Assembly: GCA_009760855.2 (NCBI GenBank)
Contig: WPIO01000004.1
Span: forward strand, 4,032,001-4,092,000
Origin: Cristatella mucedo
Lineage: Eukaryota; Bryozoa; Phylactolaemata; Cristatellidae
DNA length: 60,000 nucleotides
Reading direction: 5' to 3'
The position numbers were made by a program, and so were the translations under genes. This document shows, piece after piece, positions 1-8,348 of the stretch. The notes below the pieces were generated by a model that was not told where the DNA came from, ran no database searches, and saw nothing but the letters and a program-made list of their open reading frames with translations. How positions within the stretch are numbered: position 1 is the first letter of the stretch; the number at the start of each line of letters is the position of its first letter.

Positions 1-107
1 AATACCATATCATTACCCAAAACTGAATACACTTCCGACCCTCCAATATTTAACTTCACAGACTTCTTCCACTCATCAGACCCCTGAATAAAATTTGTTT
101 TTTGCAT
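1..107 (-). CDS. YqaJ-like exonuclease, N-terminal fragment (continues beyond window)
   Basis: Reading from 107 leftward, the translation closely matches the first 35 residues of the gene at 55,541-56,395: an initial MQK, then GSDEWK and GGSEVYSV, the substrate-facing N-terminal motif of YqaJ/lambda-exonuclease-family nucleases. The catalytic part lies off the window. It sits just downstream of the MCP remnant, the same order as in the right copy. No lesion is visible in this short piece. Confidence 0.75.
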   Translation of the reverse strand, partial: MQKTNFIQGSDEWKKSVKLNIGGSEVYSVLGNDMV

Positions 108-131
108 TATATTTAGTTGTTATGATGTTTA

Positions 132-474
132 TTAAAAATCTTTTCCTTCGTAAACCATAGCACCTTTGACACAAGTGAAATTAGAACCCGAGCCATTCGA
201 AGTTAGTTCAGCAGTATTCTCACAAATAGATATGTAATGAACCATAATACCAATAGCTGGAATAGCACTGCTATTGAACTCAATGGTCACTTCAAGTGAT
301 GTTGTTACTCTAAGGGGTTCATCATTGTATTGGAGATCAATAACGTGAATTGGGTAAAGTGATAACCACTCATTATAACTAACACCAACTGGTTCAACAA
401 TTTCATTAATACCTAGATACTGCTTTCTAAAATTTAAGAAATCACTGTAAGATTAAAACACCTCCCTTTTTTAA
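132..474 (-). pseudogene. Major capsid protein, C-terminal remnant
   Basis: About 110 codons on the minus strand align with the last part of the full-length MCP at 56,408-57,946 (shared FRKQYLG, YNEWLSLYPIHVIDLQYNDEPLR and the end VYEGKDF). Everything upstream of this, roughly 400 residues, is missing. One base is missing relative to the right copy near position 455. Upstream the sequence changes abruptly into the unrelated 152-codon reading frame. The match ends at a short block (GTGAGTTTAAAAAA) present on both sides of the join, so this looks like an internal deletion between two capsid genes. The remnant cannot make a capsid protein. Confidence 0.85.
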
Positions 475-900
475 ACTCACACTAATCCATGAGTGTGCAG
501 TACCAGTATCAACACCAATTCCAAACTTATCAGTTGTAGAACCTGATTGAGTAATATAATTAATAATCCTATCAACAATACCAGTGTTTAAGTCATCACT
601 ATCAACGGTATAAATTCCTGGTTCTATAGTTACAGTTTGTTCTGAACCACCCGCACTTCTATAAACAAAAGTATTATTAGAAGTAGTAATATTTTTTATG
701 GAATTGATTCCAACAAACTTCTTAAAACAAACTTTTAGGTTTTTGTTTCTAAATAAAATAGGATTATTAATACGAAGACTAAGTGGGTTAGAATTTCCAA
801 TAATATTGAACACATACCCTTCTTTACTTGCCTGACTACTTTTTCTAATAACTTCAACATTCTTAAGTATGTCTTTTGTAATACCTAAAAGATCACTCAT
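442..900 (-). CDS. Penton-like minor capsid protein, truncated by deletion into MCP
   Basis: 152 codons starting at 900, with TATATAG 4 bases upstream of the ATG. The first 140 or so residues form a beta-rich protein. The stretch with PGIYT followed by an amphipathic helix (residues about 94-115) resembles the PPGYY-helix part of the penton-like protein at 58,574-59,434, which supports a shared fold but is only a weak match. The last 10 residues (KKGGVL and on) are read out of frame from MCP sequence, so the natural C-terminus has been lost. The gene follows the AT-hook gene with only 3 bases between. Identity as a penton or fibre-base protein is inferred. Confidence 0.55.
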   Translation of the reverse strand: MSDLLGITKDILKNVEVIRKSSQASKEGYVFNIIGNSNPLSLRINNPILFRNKNLKVCFKKFVGINSIKNITTSNNTFVYRSAGGSEQTVTIEPGIYTVDSDDLNTGIVDRIINYITQSGSTTDKFGIGVDTGTAHSWISVSLKKGGVLILQ

Positions 901-903
901 TTT

Positions 904-2172
904 CTATATATTAAATAATAGATTATTTATTTTTGCAACGTAAGACTTTGGTGCTTTCCTAGATCTAGCTAAATAATCTACAGCAGCACTTATTGAATTT
1001 ACAACTCCTTTATTTCCAGCTGCAAGCTCTCTCAACCATAAATCAATTTTACTAAACACTTCTTTATCACTCTTAACAAACACTGGAACAACCTTTAATC
1101 CTTCTCCTGAATTAAGATATTGTAGTTTTTTTATATAATTAAAAATATTTTCTTCTTTTCTAGTCATTTCTTCCTTTTTGTCCAAATACAAAGTAATTTG
1201 AAGAATTCTATCATTAATATTACTCTCTGTAATTCCTTTTATGTATTCTTCCATACGAGTATTCACTTTACCAGCAGATTTTGTTTTAGTAAGTTTAATT
1301 AATTCTTTTCTAATAAGATCTGGGTCTTTTGAAAATGTGATTTTAGGAAAACTATGTTCTATAACAGTTGTAAATTGTGGATCTGTATCAGGTTCTTCAA
1401 CACTTTCAATTGGTAAAGTGTTTTTTCTTTTTCTTCCTCTTTTCTTTGGGGTGCTAGTAGGAGTTGTAAATTCAGTAGTGTTAGGATCTGTAACACTAGC
1501 AGAAGGTTCTATACTAGGCTCTATACTAGGCTCTATACTAGGTTCTATACTAGGTCCTATAACACTTACAGTTGGTAAAGTAGTTTTTGGTTTCCTACCT
1601 CTTTTCTTTGGGGTACTTGCTCCAACTTCTTTTATAGATCCTTTATTAATCTTTGGAGTACCAGTAGATGGATTAATGTTAAGACTTTCTGCCACTGCCT
1701 TTTGAACACCATCAATAATTTCTTTTATTTCTGGATTAGCTGCATTACTCTTTGCCTGATTTACTCTTGTTATTACTTTTTTATATTTTCCAGATGTAAT
1801 ATCAGCAATTGCTTTTTTCAAAACCAAAGAAACATCTTGAGGTTCTTTAGGTTTAGGCTGTATCGCCTTTTCAATTAGTTTATTAGTCTCCATTTGAATT
1901 GCAAGTTTAGGTCTCATTACTCTAAGTTTATTAAAATCAGTCTCACCTAAATCATTTTTTGAACGCTCTAAAGCACGTTCATTTAGTTTATGTTCTATCT
2001 GATCTCTAGCAGCAATCTCAGCTTCTATTCTCGCTATCTCTTCACTATTGTTAAGTATTGTCGCAACATTTAACTTCTCCAAACTACTATATAAATCTTC
2101 TAAATCAAGAGCTTCTTGAACACTTCCTTCATACGGTCTATTTTTTCTTTGATACAACTTTCCGTTAATCAT
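904..2172 (-). CDS. AT-hook protein with SIEP repeats
   Basis: 422 residues, uninterrupted. Two AT-hook motifs, KKRGRKPKTT and KKRGRKRKNT (about residues 190 and 245), flank a spacer with four SIEP tetrapeptide repeats, encoded by four near-identical 12-base units (about 1,508-1,555). The N-terminal third is charged and helical; the C-terminal third is mixed alpha. AT-hooks bind the minor groove of AT-rich DNA, which fits this AT-rich genome, so a core or genome-packaging role is a reasonable inference. The position between the ATPase and capsid genes also fits a virion protein. I do not recognise the rest of the protein as a named family. No copy lies in the visible part of the right element. 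Confidence 0.7.
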   Translation of the reverse strand: MINGKLYQRKNRPYEGSVQEALDLEDLYSSLEKLNVATILNNSEEIARIEAEIAARDQIEHKLNERALERSKNDLGETDFNKLRVMRPKLAIQMETNKLIEKAIQPKPKEPQDVSLVLKKAIADITSGKYKKVITRVNQAKSNAANPEIKEIIDGVQKAVAESLNINPSTGTPKINKGSIKEVGASTPKKRGRKPKTTLPTVSVIGPSIEPSIEPSIEPSIEPSASVTDPNTTEFTTPTSTPKKRGRKRKNTLPIESVEEPDTDPQFTTVIEHSFPKITFSKDPDLIRKELIKLTKTKSAGKVNTRMEEYIKGITESNINDRILQITLYLDKKEEMTRKEENIFNYIKKLQYLNSGEGLKVVPVFVKSDKEVFSKIDLWLRELAAGNKGVVNSISAAVDYLARSRKAPKSYVAKINNLLFNI

Positions 2173-2206
2173 TCCTTTCCTATTAAGTATGGAAAATAGT
2201 TATTAG

Positions 2207-2854
2207 TTATTTTCCTTCTTCATCAACAGACCAAAATCTTCCATTGTTCTCAGTTTTAGTTAGATCTATAACACAATAACCAAATTCTTTCCTTGTGCTA
2301 GAATCGATCCAATCTTTAAATTCTTTTTTACCTATATCATCAACATAAGACTCACGAATGTATTCTATATCAGTTTTATTTTGTTTAAAGATTACTATAA
2401 AGTTTATATTATTTCTTATATCTCTTCTAGGAATATTAGTAAATCCTTGAGCAAGATAAAATACATTCAATCCTTTATGTCTACCCCTAGTAAAATAATC
2501 TGATATGTTAGACTGATCCTCAGTCATCAAATCATCTAATACAACAACATTTTTACATTTCTTGTACGAGTCAACATTTGGTATTTCATCCACTCCATTA
2601 ACCCAAACGTAAGCAGGGCTTTCTTTTGTCATTGAAATAAGTAAACGATACATCGGCTGATATAAACTTGGTGCAATAATAGTACAGATATCATACATTA
2701 ATTTTCCTAAAAATATCCAATTCATTACTAACTGTGTCTTACCACATCCACTAGGACCTAAAACCAATGCTCTAATTGGTTTTTTAGGTAATGGTTCTTC
2801 ATGCCCAGAAGTAGTATCCTGTACGCAATCAAAAGTCCTAACTTTTAAAGACAT
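2207..2854 (-). CDS. FtsK/HerA-type genome-packaging ATPase
   Basis: 215 residues, intact. Walker A is GPSGCGKTQL (about residues 33-42). Walker B is VVVLDDL (about 103-109). A following segment with TRGRHKGLNVFYLAQ has the conserved Gln and Arg of Polinton/adenovirus IVa2-like packaging ATPases. These enzymes drive genome entry into the double jelly-roll capsid. The length matches the family (about 210-260 residues). The start ATG is preceded by a CCTATATT sequence read on plus, close to the common promoter motif, and the gene is divergent from the DUF5679-like gene at 2,882. This is one of the few genes of the left copy with no visible lesion. Confidence 0.92.
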   Translation of the reverse strand: MSLKVRTFDCVQDTTSGHEEPLPKKPIRALVLGPSGCGKTQLVMNWIFLGKLMYDICTIIAPSLYQPMYRLLISMTKESPAYVWVNGVDEIPNVDSYKKCKNVVVLDDLMTEDQSNISDYFTRGRHKGLNVFYLAQGFTNIPRRDIRNNINFIVIFKQNKTDIEYIRESYVDDIGKKEFKDWIDSSTRKEFGYCVIDLTKTENNGRFWSVDEEGK

Positions 2855-2881
2855 CCTATATTAAATTTTTTATATTTGTAT

Positions 2882-3153
2882 ATGGAGATATATTGTATGA
2901 AGTGTAAAAGCCAACTAATACATTGCATGAAGAGTATGTTGAGGTAGATAGTACAAAAGGATTAAGAGGAATGGTAAGGGGGATTTGTACAATCTGTAAT
3001 AAAAAGAAATCAAAGTTTGTTAAACTAAGAAGTACTCCAGCCCCAATCGGTGAAGGATCTTTATCACAAGAAAGAAGAATTGGAAGAGGAGTAAGTGAAC
3101 AACAAATAATTGGTGAGATTAAAAGTGCGATAGAAAAACTAAAAATAAAATAA
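2882..3153 (+). pseudogene. DUF5679-like zinc-binding protein, frameshifted
   Basis: Translation from the ATG at 2,882 gives a short start with CMKCKSQL. The remainder, in another frame (2,923 onward), supplies GMVRGICTICNKKKSKFVK. Together these form the CxxC ... CxxC zinc pattern of DUF5679-type proteins, seen in large DNA viruses and Polinton-like elements. The two halves are in different frames, so a small indel around 2,915-2,930 has broken the gene. The C-terminal 35 residues (RSTPAPIG and on) are low-complexity and basic. It is divergently arranged with the ATPase and just upstream of the protease. The family assignment rests on motif memory. Confidence 0.6.
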
Positions 3154-3164
3154 AATCATCAGCT

Positions 3165-3530
3165 TTGACAGATATAGAAATAAATAACTATATAAAAGAA
3201 TTAGATATAAAAAACTTTAGAGGTGTCTTTGCAAGAGATGAACTAACAAAGCCTTTAGAGAACGAATGTCTTATTTGTAGCACTGGAAAGACAGACCTTG
3301 CAATATATCACTGGGTTGCATTAAAGAAAGAAGGGTCTAAGTGTTTTTACTTTGATTCTTTTGGAGCACCACCAATGCCAGAGGTAATAAGTTACTTTGG
3401 TGATATACCATCTTTTCAAACATTTCAATTACAAAAGTTCAATCAGAAAGATTGTGGAAGGAGGTGTCTAATCTTCTTAAAACTAATGGAATTGACTGAT
3501 TTTGGAACAACGATGGAATTATTGATTTGA
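3165..3530 (+). CDS. Adenain-type capsid maturation cysteine protease
   Basis: About 121 residues in an open frame. The features of the adenovirus/Polinton Ulp1-like protease are present: HWVAL (catalytic His), FDSFG with following PP (catalytic acid region), and QKDCGRRCLIFLK (catalytic Cys in DCG, oxyanion Gln 5-6 residues before). Length fits the short Polinton version. There is no ATG at the expected start; the first plausible codon is TTG at 3,165 and the upstream frame is open without Met. Either the start has mutated or initiation differs. It follows the DUF5679-like gene by 11 bases. The enzyme would cleave structural precursors inside the virion. Confidence 0.85.
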   Translation: MTDIEINNYIKELDIKNFRGVFARDELTKPLENECLICSTGKTDLAIYHWVALKKEGSKCFYFDSFGAPPMPEVISYFGDIPSFQTFQLQKFNQKDCGRRCLIFLKLMELTDFGTTMELLI

Positions 3531-3559
3531 TTTAAACAAATTATTTACCCTTTATAGAA

Positions 3560-4048
3560 ATGGAAATCCAAAATAAGAAATTCGTAGTTCTTGAAAACGC
3601 TTCAGTCATAATTCCAAAAGGAAAGCCAGCTCGAGTTCACATTGAAGAGAGGACTTCAAAAGATTCTAAGCAATATTACAACATGTGGTTATACATCACT
3701 GAAGACATAATGCCATCTATTAAAGACATTGCAGAAAGGTCTAGTAAGAAACTTGATTTCAAAGGATATGACTTGAGTAAAAGGTCTACAATTGGAGTTC
3801 GAATTGATTTTGGTATCAAGCCAAGTATATTCTTCGATCAAAAAAATAAACAGTTGAAGTGCAGTTCTATTGCTGATGTAGTTAATAAACTTGGAAGTGA
3901 CTTTTCTATTACTGGTATCCTCGATGGAAGTTATGTTACTAAAGACTCTTATAATTCTGAAGAAAGACTTAATATTAGATTAAAGCTTGATCAAGATAAA
4001 GTCTATGATTCTGTAAAACGAGGAGATTTCAATGCTGCTGATTATTAG
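3560..4048 (+). CDS. Hypothetical protein, beta-rich, 162 residues
   Basis: Intact frame starting at 3,560 directly after a TTTATAGAA promoter-like sequence, so the start is well supported. The protein is beta-rich with alternating charged and hydrophobic residues, no Cys pairs and no transmembrane stretch. The pattern (long strands, central KQYYNMWLYI, C-terminal INIRLKLDQDK type strand) would suit a nucleic-acid-binding OB-like or other beta-barrel fold, but that is a guess. It lies between the protease and the PLA2 minor capsid gene, convergent with the latter. I do not recognise the family. Confidence 0.55.
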   Translation: MEIQNKKFVVLENASVIIPKGKPARVHIEERTSKDSKQYYNMWLYITEDIMPSIKDIAERSSKKLDFKGYDLSKRSTIGVRIDFGIKPSIFFDQKNKQLKCSSIADVVNKLGSDFSITGILDGSYVTKDSYNSEERLNIRLKLDQDKVYDSVKRGDFNAADY

Positions 4049-4099
4049 GTTATTAAAAAATAAAAACAAAAATAAAAATTAGTTAGGTTAGTTAATTTT

Positions 4100-4865
4100 T
4101 TACATCTTCTTTCTACTGATATCTAACATCCTATCAACAATGCCTCTGGCATACTTTTTTATCTTATTCAAACTTGATGGATTGTTTACTTTATCTTTTA
4201 AGAAATCAGTTGCAAATGAATCGTTTAACATTCCACCAATACCTAAGCCCAATTTTGCCTTTGCTGCCATGATAGCTGCCACTGTTTTAGCGTCTTCCCT
4301 AACATAAGCAGGCTGCTTAGGATCAAGAGCAATACGGGCAGCACTTTCAGCAAGAACAAGGTCTGACAGATTCCGTATTTCTGTTCTTCTTGGTTCTGGC
4401 ATTCCACCAGTCTCTGTATATGTATGGTCGTGGATAAGTGCACGATTATCAAGGTCATTAACGCCTTGGTAGCCCTGTTCCATTCTTTGAGCGAACTTAG
4501 TTCCCGGACCCGCATAACTATATCTATTAGTATTATTAAAATTTCCGTCTGGAACAAATTCAGATTTTACTCCTGCTGGCAACTTTAAGTGAAACTCTCT
4601 TCCTCCAGATATCTTATTTATTATATCTACAATACCAGAACCATGCTTTCTATTTGCCTTTAACTGTTTAAGACTCAAATTCAACTGCATTCCTACTCCT
4701 TTCGCCTTATACTTTTCTATTCTTCTTTTTTGAGTATCAGTTACAAGAATAGATTTAGTACCGCTTAAAATCAGCATGTTTTAATCTTATAGAAATTGGT
4801 TCCTTAGATTTATGAATAAGATCAATTTGGTGATCAGATAGATCAAGTTTGACTTCACTATACAT
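4100..4865 (-). pseudogene. PLA2-domain minor capsid protein (parvovirus VP1-like PLA2), frameshifted
   Basis: The main frame (225 codons from 4,777) carries a phospholipase A2 domain of the parvovirus VP1 type: calcium loop YSYAGPGT (residues about 83-90), then GVNDLDNRALIHDHTY with the catalytic HD pair, and a later helix with the Asp expected in the active site. The usual Cys of YCGPGT is Ala here. Upstream, a second frame from an ATG at 4,865 (MYSEVKLDLSDHQ) encodes another copy of a roughly 35-residue helix-strand module that recurs at the start of the main frame. The true gene therefore began at 4,865 and is broken by a frameshift near 4,750-4,760. Such enzymes help virions leave the endosome. 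Confidence 0.82.
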
Positions 4866-4905
4866 TATATATAATTATATTAAACATTTATAAAACTATG
4901 TATAA

Positions 4906-5463
4906 ATGGATCAAGATCAAGTTGCTGCTTTTAGAGAACGTGTCAATGAATTATTATCTTACAATGCTTTTACAGGTAAGTTTATGTGGAATGAAAGTCG
5001 TGGGCGTATTTCTAGAGGAGAAGAAGCTGGAGTGATAAATAAAAATTGTTATAAACAAATAAGAATTGATGGAAAATCATACTACGCTCATAGATTGGCG
5101 TGGTTGATAGTGACTGGTAAACTACCTTTGAATGAGATTGATCACATTGATGATGATAAATTAAATAATTCCTTTAATAATTTACGTGAAGCTACTAGTG
5201 GTGAAAATCAAAGAAATAAAAGAAAACTAAAAAATAATACTTCTGGCTTTATTGGTGTGCATTGGCATGAACGTTCGAAAAAGTGGGTGTCACGAGTAAA
5301 AATAAATAAAGTTTCTTATTATATTGGCTCATTTGACGATATAGAGGAAGCAGCCGTTGCTAGGGATATGGAAGCCATACGTTTACATCTCCAATTTGCA
5401 AAACTTAATTTTACTTATGCTTTAACAGAAGACAATAAAATAGTTCGCTACAGTGACTTTTAG
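4906..5463 (+). CDS. HNH endonuclease with AP2-like DNA-binding domain
   Basis: 185 residues, intact. The HNH core is at about residues 60-105: YYAHRLAW, then IDHIDDDKLNNSFNNLR and an EN(Q)xNK end, the pattern of phage homing HNH enzymes. The C-terminal part (about 110-165; SGFIGVHWHERSKKWVSRV, then YYIGSFDDIEEAAVARD) is an AP2/ERF-like three-strand plus helix domain. This HNH-AP2 pairing is common in phage and algal-virus homing endonucleases. It lies alone on the plus strand between two minus-strand genes, its 3' end overlapping the next gene by 4 bases. Being undamaged among broken neighbours fits a late-arriving mobile gene, though chance is possible. No counterpart is visible in the right copy. 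Confidence 0.88.
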   Translation: MDQDQVAAFRERVNELLSYNAFTGKFMWNESRGRISRGEEAGVINKNCYKQIRIDGKSYYAHRLAWLIVTGKLPLNEIDHIDDDKLNNSFNNLREATSGENQRNKRKLKNNTSGFIGVHWHERSKKWVSRVKINKVSYYIGSFDDIEEAAVARDMEAIRLHLQFAKLNFTYALTEDNKIVRYSDF

Positions 5464-5882
5464 TTTTTACATCTTCGCTTTAAGTCATCTCTAAGTTTAA
5501 TCATTTCGTTATATATTTCTTCTTGACTCTTACCTTGTGCAAAAAGATTACTCAATAGCATTGCACTCTCAGCCTTATAGTCACACGTTTTACGACCACC
5601 AACAGTAGAAGCTTCTACTTTTTTTATGTCTCTTTTTAAATCTTCACTATAATTAACACCTCCTTTTTCTACAAGCTCTCTTCCCTTATTAAGGTAAGTT
5701 AATCTGTTTTTGACTTCTGAATTCTGTACTTTATCACTTAAATCTATATCAACCCCTTTTTCAAGTAGTTCTATCATGTTTTTTAGGTCTACAATAGCAT
5801 TATTTAATCTTTCTTTTTGGAGTGTCAAAGCACTTATTCTCTCTTCATGAGTATTCATTTTAGGTGCTCTAGCAGTATACAT
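5460..5882 (-). CDS. Hypothetical coiled-coil protein, 140 residues
   Basis: An uninterrupted, highly charged and helical protein. Residues about 10-55 form a heptad-like coil (EERISALTLQKERLNNAIVD and on). A second helical stretch ends the protein (MLLSNLFAQGKSQEEIYNEM and on). There is no signal peptide or transmembrane segment. It overlaps the HNH gene by 4 bases at its 3' end and starts 4 bases downstream of the next minus-strand gene (5,887-6,561), so the pair is probably one transcription unit. An internal ATG at residue 9 is an alternative start. I do not recognise the family; a virion or scaffold role is possible but unsupported. Confidence 0.6.
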   Translation of the reverse strand: MYTARAPKMNTHEERISALTLQKERLNNAIVDLKNMIELLEKGVDIDLSDKVQNSEVKNRLTYLNKGRELVEKGGVNYSEDLKRDIKKVEASTVGGRKTCDYKAESAMLLSNLFAQGKSQEEIYNEMIKLRDDLKRRCKN

Positions 5883-5886
5883 TGTT

Positions 5887-6561
5887 TCATCTACTATTTT
5901 TTTTTATCGATCCTGCAACTGCTACTGTTATTGAAACTGCTAAACCAACGGTTCCTATTACACTTGCTATGCTAGCGATGATGGCTGGAATAGCAGGTAA
6001 AAAGCCTCCTCTCATTTCAAGAAAGTTCTTCTTCCATGCTATAGGATCAAGTTGAGTTGCATCCCAAGAAACTTCTTCTCCAAAAGTATCAGATAAAAAA
6101 TTACTAGGATTTAAATACCAATCACTGTTTGCTTTTTCAGCTTCTAATAATATCTCATTAGTGTAGAAACCTACTTCCAAACATGCAACCATCTTTGAGA
6201 GTCCTTCTTTTTTATCTGTCATTGTTTTCCAGAATACTTGTCCATATTTTCCAGAAGCAATATCATCAACAATTTCTTTTATAAACAAACCAAGATCTAC
6301 TATTCCTGTTACTCCTGATAGAAATCCTCCTAGAGCTTTAGTAGCTGTTCCAATGACTTTAAATGATTGTAATACCTTTGGAACGATCTTTGCGATTTTG
6401 TTTGAGGCCTGTAAGGGCAGCTTCATAGCAACTTTAGGTACTATCTTTATAACTGTTTTAGAACCTACTTCTGTTGCCGTTGTAATACCTGAAACGACTT
6501 CCTTAGTTGTATCTACTCCTTCTTTTATACTATCAACACCTTTTCCTTTTTTATTCTTCAT
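5887..6561 (-). CDS. Hypothetical membrane-active protein with GGFLP segment
   Basis: 224 residues, intact. The N-terminal 60 residues are Lys/Val/Thr-rich and amphipathic. A hydrophobic region lies at about 70-95. The C-terminus is a long hydrophobic stretch beginning GGFLPAIPAIIASIASVIG and ending in a basic KKNSR tail, consistent with one or two membrane helices. GGFLPxI-type segments remind me of membrane-active minor capsid proteins of adenovirus-Polinton relatives, so membrane lysis or membrane anchoring is a plausible inference, not shown. It is divergent from the fibre cluster, which begins 13 bases away on the plus strand, so the two share a very short intergenic promoter region. Confidence 0.55.
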   Translation of the reverse strand: MKNKKGKGVDSIKEGVDTTKEVVSGITTATEVGSKTVIKIVPKVAMKLPLQASNKIAKIVPKVLQSFKVIGTATKALGGFLSGVTGIVDLGLFIKEIVDDIASGKYGQVFWKTMTDKKEGLSKMVACLEVGFYTNEILLEAEKANSDWYLNPSNFLSDTFGEEVSWDATQLDPIAWKKNFLEMRGGFLPAIPAIIASIASVIGTVGLAVSITVAVAGSIKKNSR

Positions 6562-6574
6562 ATATTATAAGTGA

Positions 6575-7441
6575 ATGGAAAAAGTTAGAAAGATTAATGG
6601 TTCTATTTATAGTGATCTTAACGCTAACGGAAATAGAGTAACTAACTTAGCATACCCTCCTAATGCTGGTGATGCAATAAATTTGAGCTATGGATTTAGT
6701 TAAAACTTTGGAGGAAGTGTTGCTACAAATGTTATAGGTGAGTTAGCAACCGTTTCAAGTATGTCAGGGTTCCTTTCAAAGACTAATGCAAAGATGTCAT
6801 CACAGTTGAATTGTAAGAATGTTTTTGGTATATCAGGAAACTCTGCTGATGGATCTGTATACAGTGATTTAAGACCCTATAAAGTGATTAACTACGGACT
6901 CTTAAAAAATATGACACAAGTGTTTAAAGGTAAAGCAACAGCAAGTATGAATATGGGAAATAAGAATATTACTAACTTAAAAGACTCTGATACTGTGACA
7001 AAACAATATGTAGATAATAATAAACAAATATCATTTAGGTATTTTGGAGCAGGCTCTGGTACTTATCCAACAGTATTTTATCTTGATATGCTTGGTTTAA
7101 GTATTACAGCTAATGGTAGTACAGGAAATAAATTTCAATTCCAACAACTCACACCAGGGGATATACCTGTTATTGCGACTACTGGAGATATTGTTGCATA
7201 CAATACTAATCTTAAAACATTCTTTCCAGGAGTATTACCGAACTTTTCAATGGTTAGTGGAGTTATGTACGCAACTAATAAAACAAATGCATACGTAGAA
7301 TTAACTAGTGAATCGACGTATGGAGTTAGTGGTACTCTAATTTTAATAATTAATATAGATGGAACTTGTAGATATGCTATCGATAAATTTACTGTTGCAA
7401 GTGGAATAACCTACATTGATTTTCTTTTTACTATTGTATAG
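6575..7441 (+). pseudogene. Fibre protein 1 with premature stop
   Basis: A reading frame from the ATG at 6,575 gives NANGNRVTNLAYPPNAGDAINLSYGF, then meets a TAA at 6,701 and continues in the same frame to 7,441. The repeat pattern GN-x-ITNL ... DA/DT ... K-x-YVD (again at MGNKNITNLKDSDTVTKQYVD) is the hallmark of phage tail-fibre and Polinton fibre shafts. The C-terminal half, about 130 residues, is beta-rich and would be the receptor-binding knob. Without the first part the protein could start at the ATG at 6,761. It is the first of three or four tandem fibre paralogues, with 2 bases to the next gene. Confidence 0.75.
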
Positions 7442-7443
7442 AA

Positions 7444-8259
7444 ATGTTCAGACCTAAAAGAAAAGGAATTGGTATAAAAAATTACGTTAAAAAAAGTGGT
7501 GATGTACTTACAGGTAGTTTAAGTATGAATGGAAATTTGATAAAGGATTTAGGTGATCCTGTTGATCTTGGAGATGCTGTAAATAGAAAGTATATAGATA
7601 CCAATTTAGTTACACAAGTATCAAGAGGAACTACAAGTGATGGAGATATCGATATGAATAATTTTAGAATAGTAGATCTTGCTAATCCTACAAATCATAG
7701 TGATGCTGCAACGAAAGATTATGCTGATACTAAGCTACCACTTACTGGTGGAGATATTACAGGTCATTTAAATGTCTATGGAAGTATTACTGCTAGTGGT
7801 GATCCCGTTGGTGTTATTCCTTATGATTATAGTGTTCCTAATAAAAAATATTTAGACGCAAACATCGTTAGTTCTAAAGGAGGAGTAATTAATGGAAGTC
7901 TAGATATGCAAAATAATTTTATTAAAATTGAAAATGACCCTGTTAATCTTAATGATGGTGTTAATCTTAATTATCTAAATAGAATTACAGATGGAAATGT
8001 AGCAGTTATACAATTTAGTGGCCATATTGATGGTTCATTACAAACATTAGCTGGACGTAGAACATTCAATGGAAAATGGATAAGTGATTTAGGAGATGTT
8101 TATGTTCCTAGAGGTATATTTGTACTTTCAACAACATATTCATTAACTCAGAACATTGAACGATATATGATTCCTTATCCAACAAATGGAGTAACTGCAT
8201 CTCAAAATACTTTTCATTTGTTTGGAAGTTATGCTCTAAATACAAGTAAAAAATTGTAG
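7444..8259 (+). CDS. Fibre protein 2
   Basis: 271 residues, starting right after GTATAGAA, the common promoter-like motif, with the ATG at 7,444. At least four shaft repeats of the type GN/NNFR-I-xDL-x-P/DP ... DA-x-x-K-x-YxD can be seen (residues about 30-60, 70-95, 105-145, 150-185). The C-terminus (about 190-271) is beta-rich with no repeat, a likely knob. The protein would trimerise and attach at the capsid vertices to bind host cells. No internal stop is visible; the end is somewhat short, and the region to 8,348 is AT-rich with no gene, so the tail could be truncated. Confidence 0.75.
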   Translation: MFRPKRKGIGIKNYVKKSGDVLTGSLSMNGNLIKDLGDPVDLGDAVNRKYIDTNLVTQVSRGTTSDGDIDMNNFRIVDLANPTNHSDAATKDYADTKLPLTGGDITGHLNVYGSITASGDPVGVIPYDYSVPNKKYLDANIVSSKGGVINGSLDMQNNFIKIENDPVNLNDGVNLNYLNRITDGNVAVIQFSGHIDGSLQTLAGRRTFNGKWISDLGDVYVPRGIFVLSTTYSLTQNIERYMIPYPTNGVTASQNTFHLFGSYALNTSKKL

Positions 8260-8348
8260 AGAGCTCTTTATTCATATCTACAGACGATTTATTTGATAAA
8301 ACAATAAACACAACAATAAACACAACAATTTATATAGCATTACATTAA

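Noticed and set aside
1241-1705. 154-codon plus-strand frame
   Set aside because: It is the shadow of the AT-hook gene; its GSILGSIL repeats are the reverse strand of the SIEP repeat.
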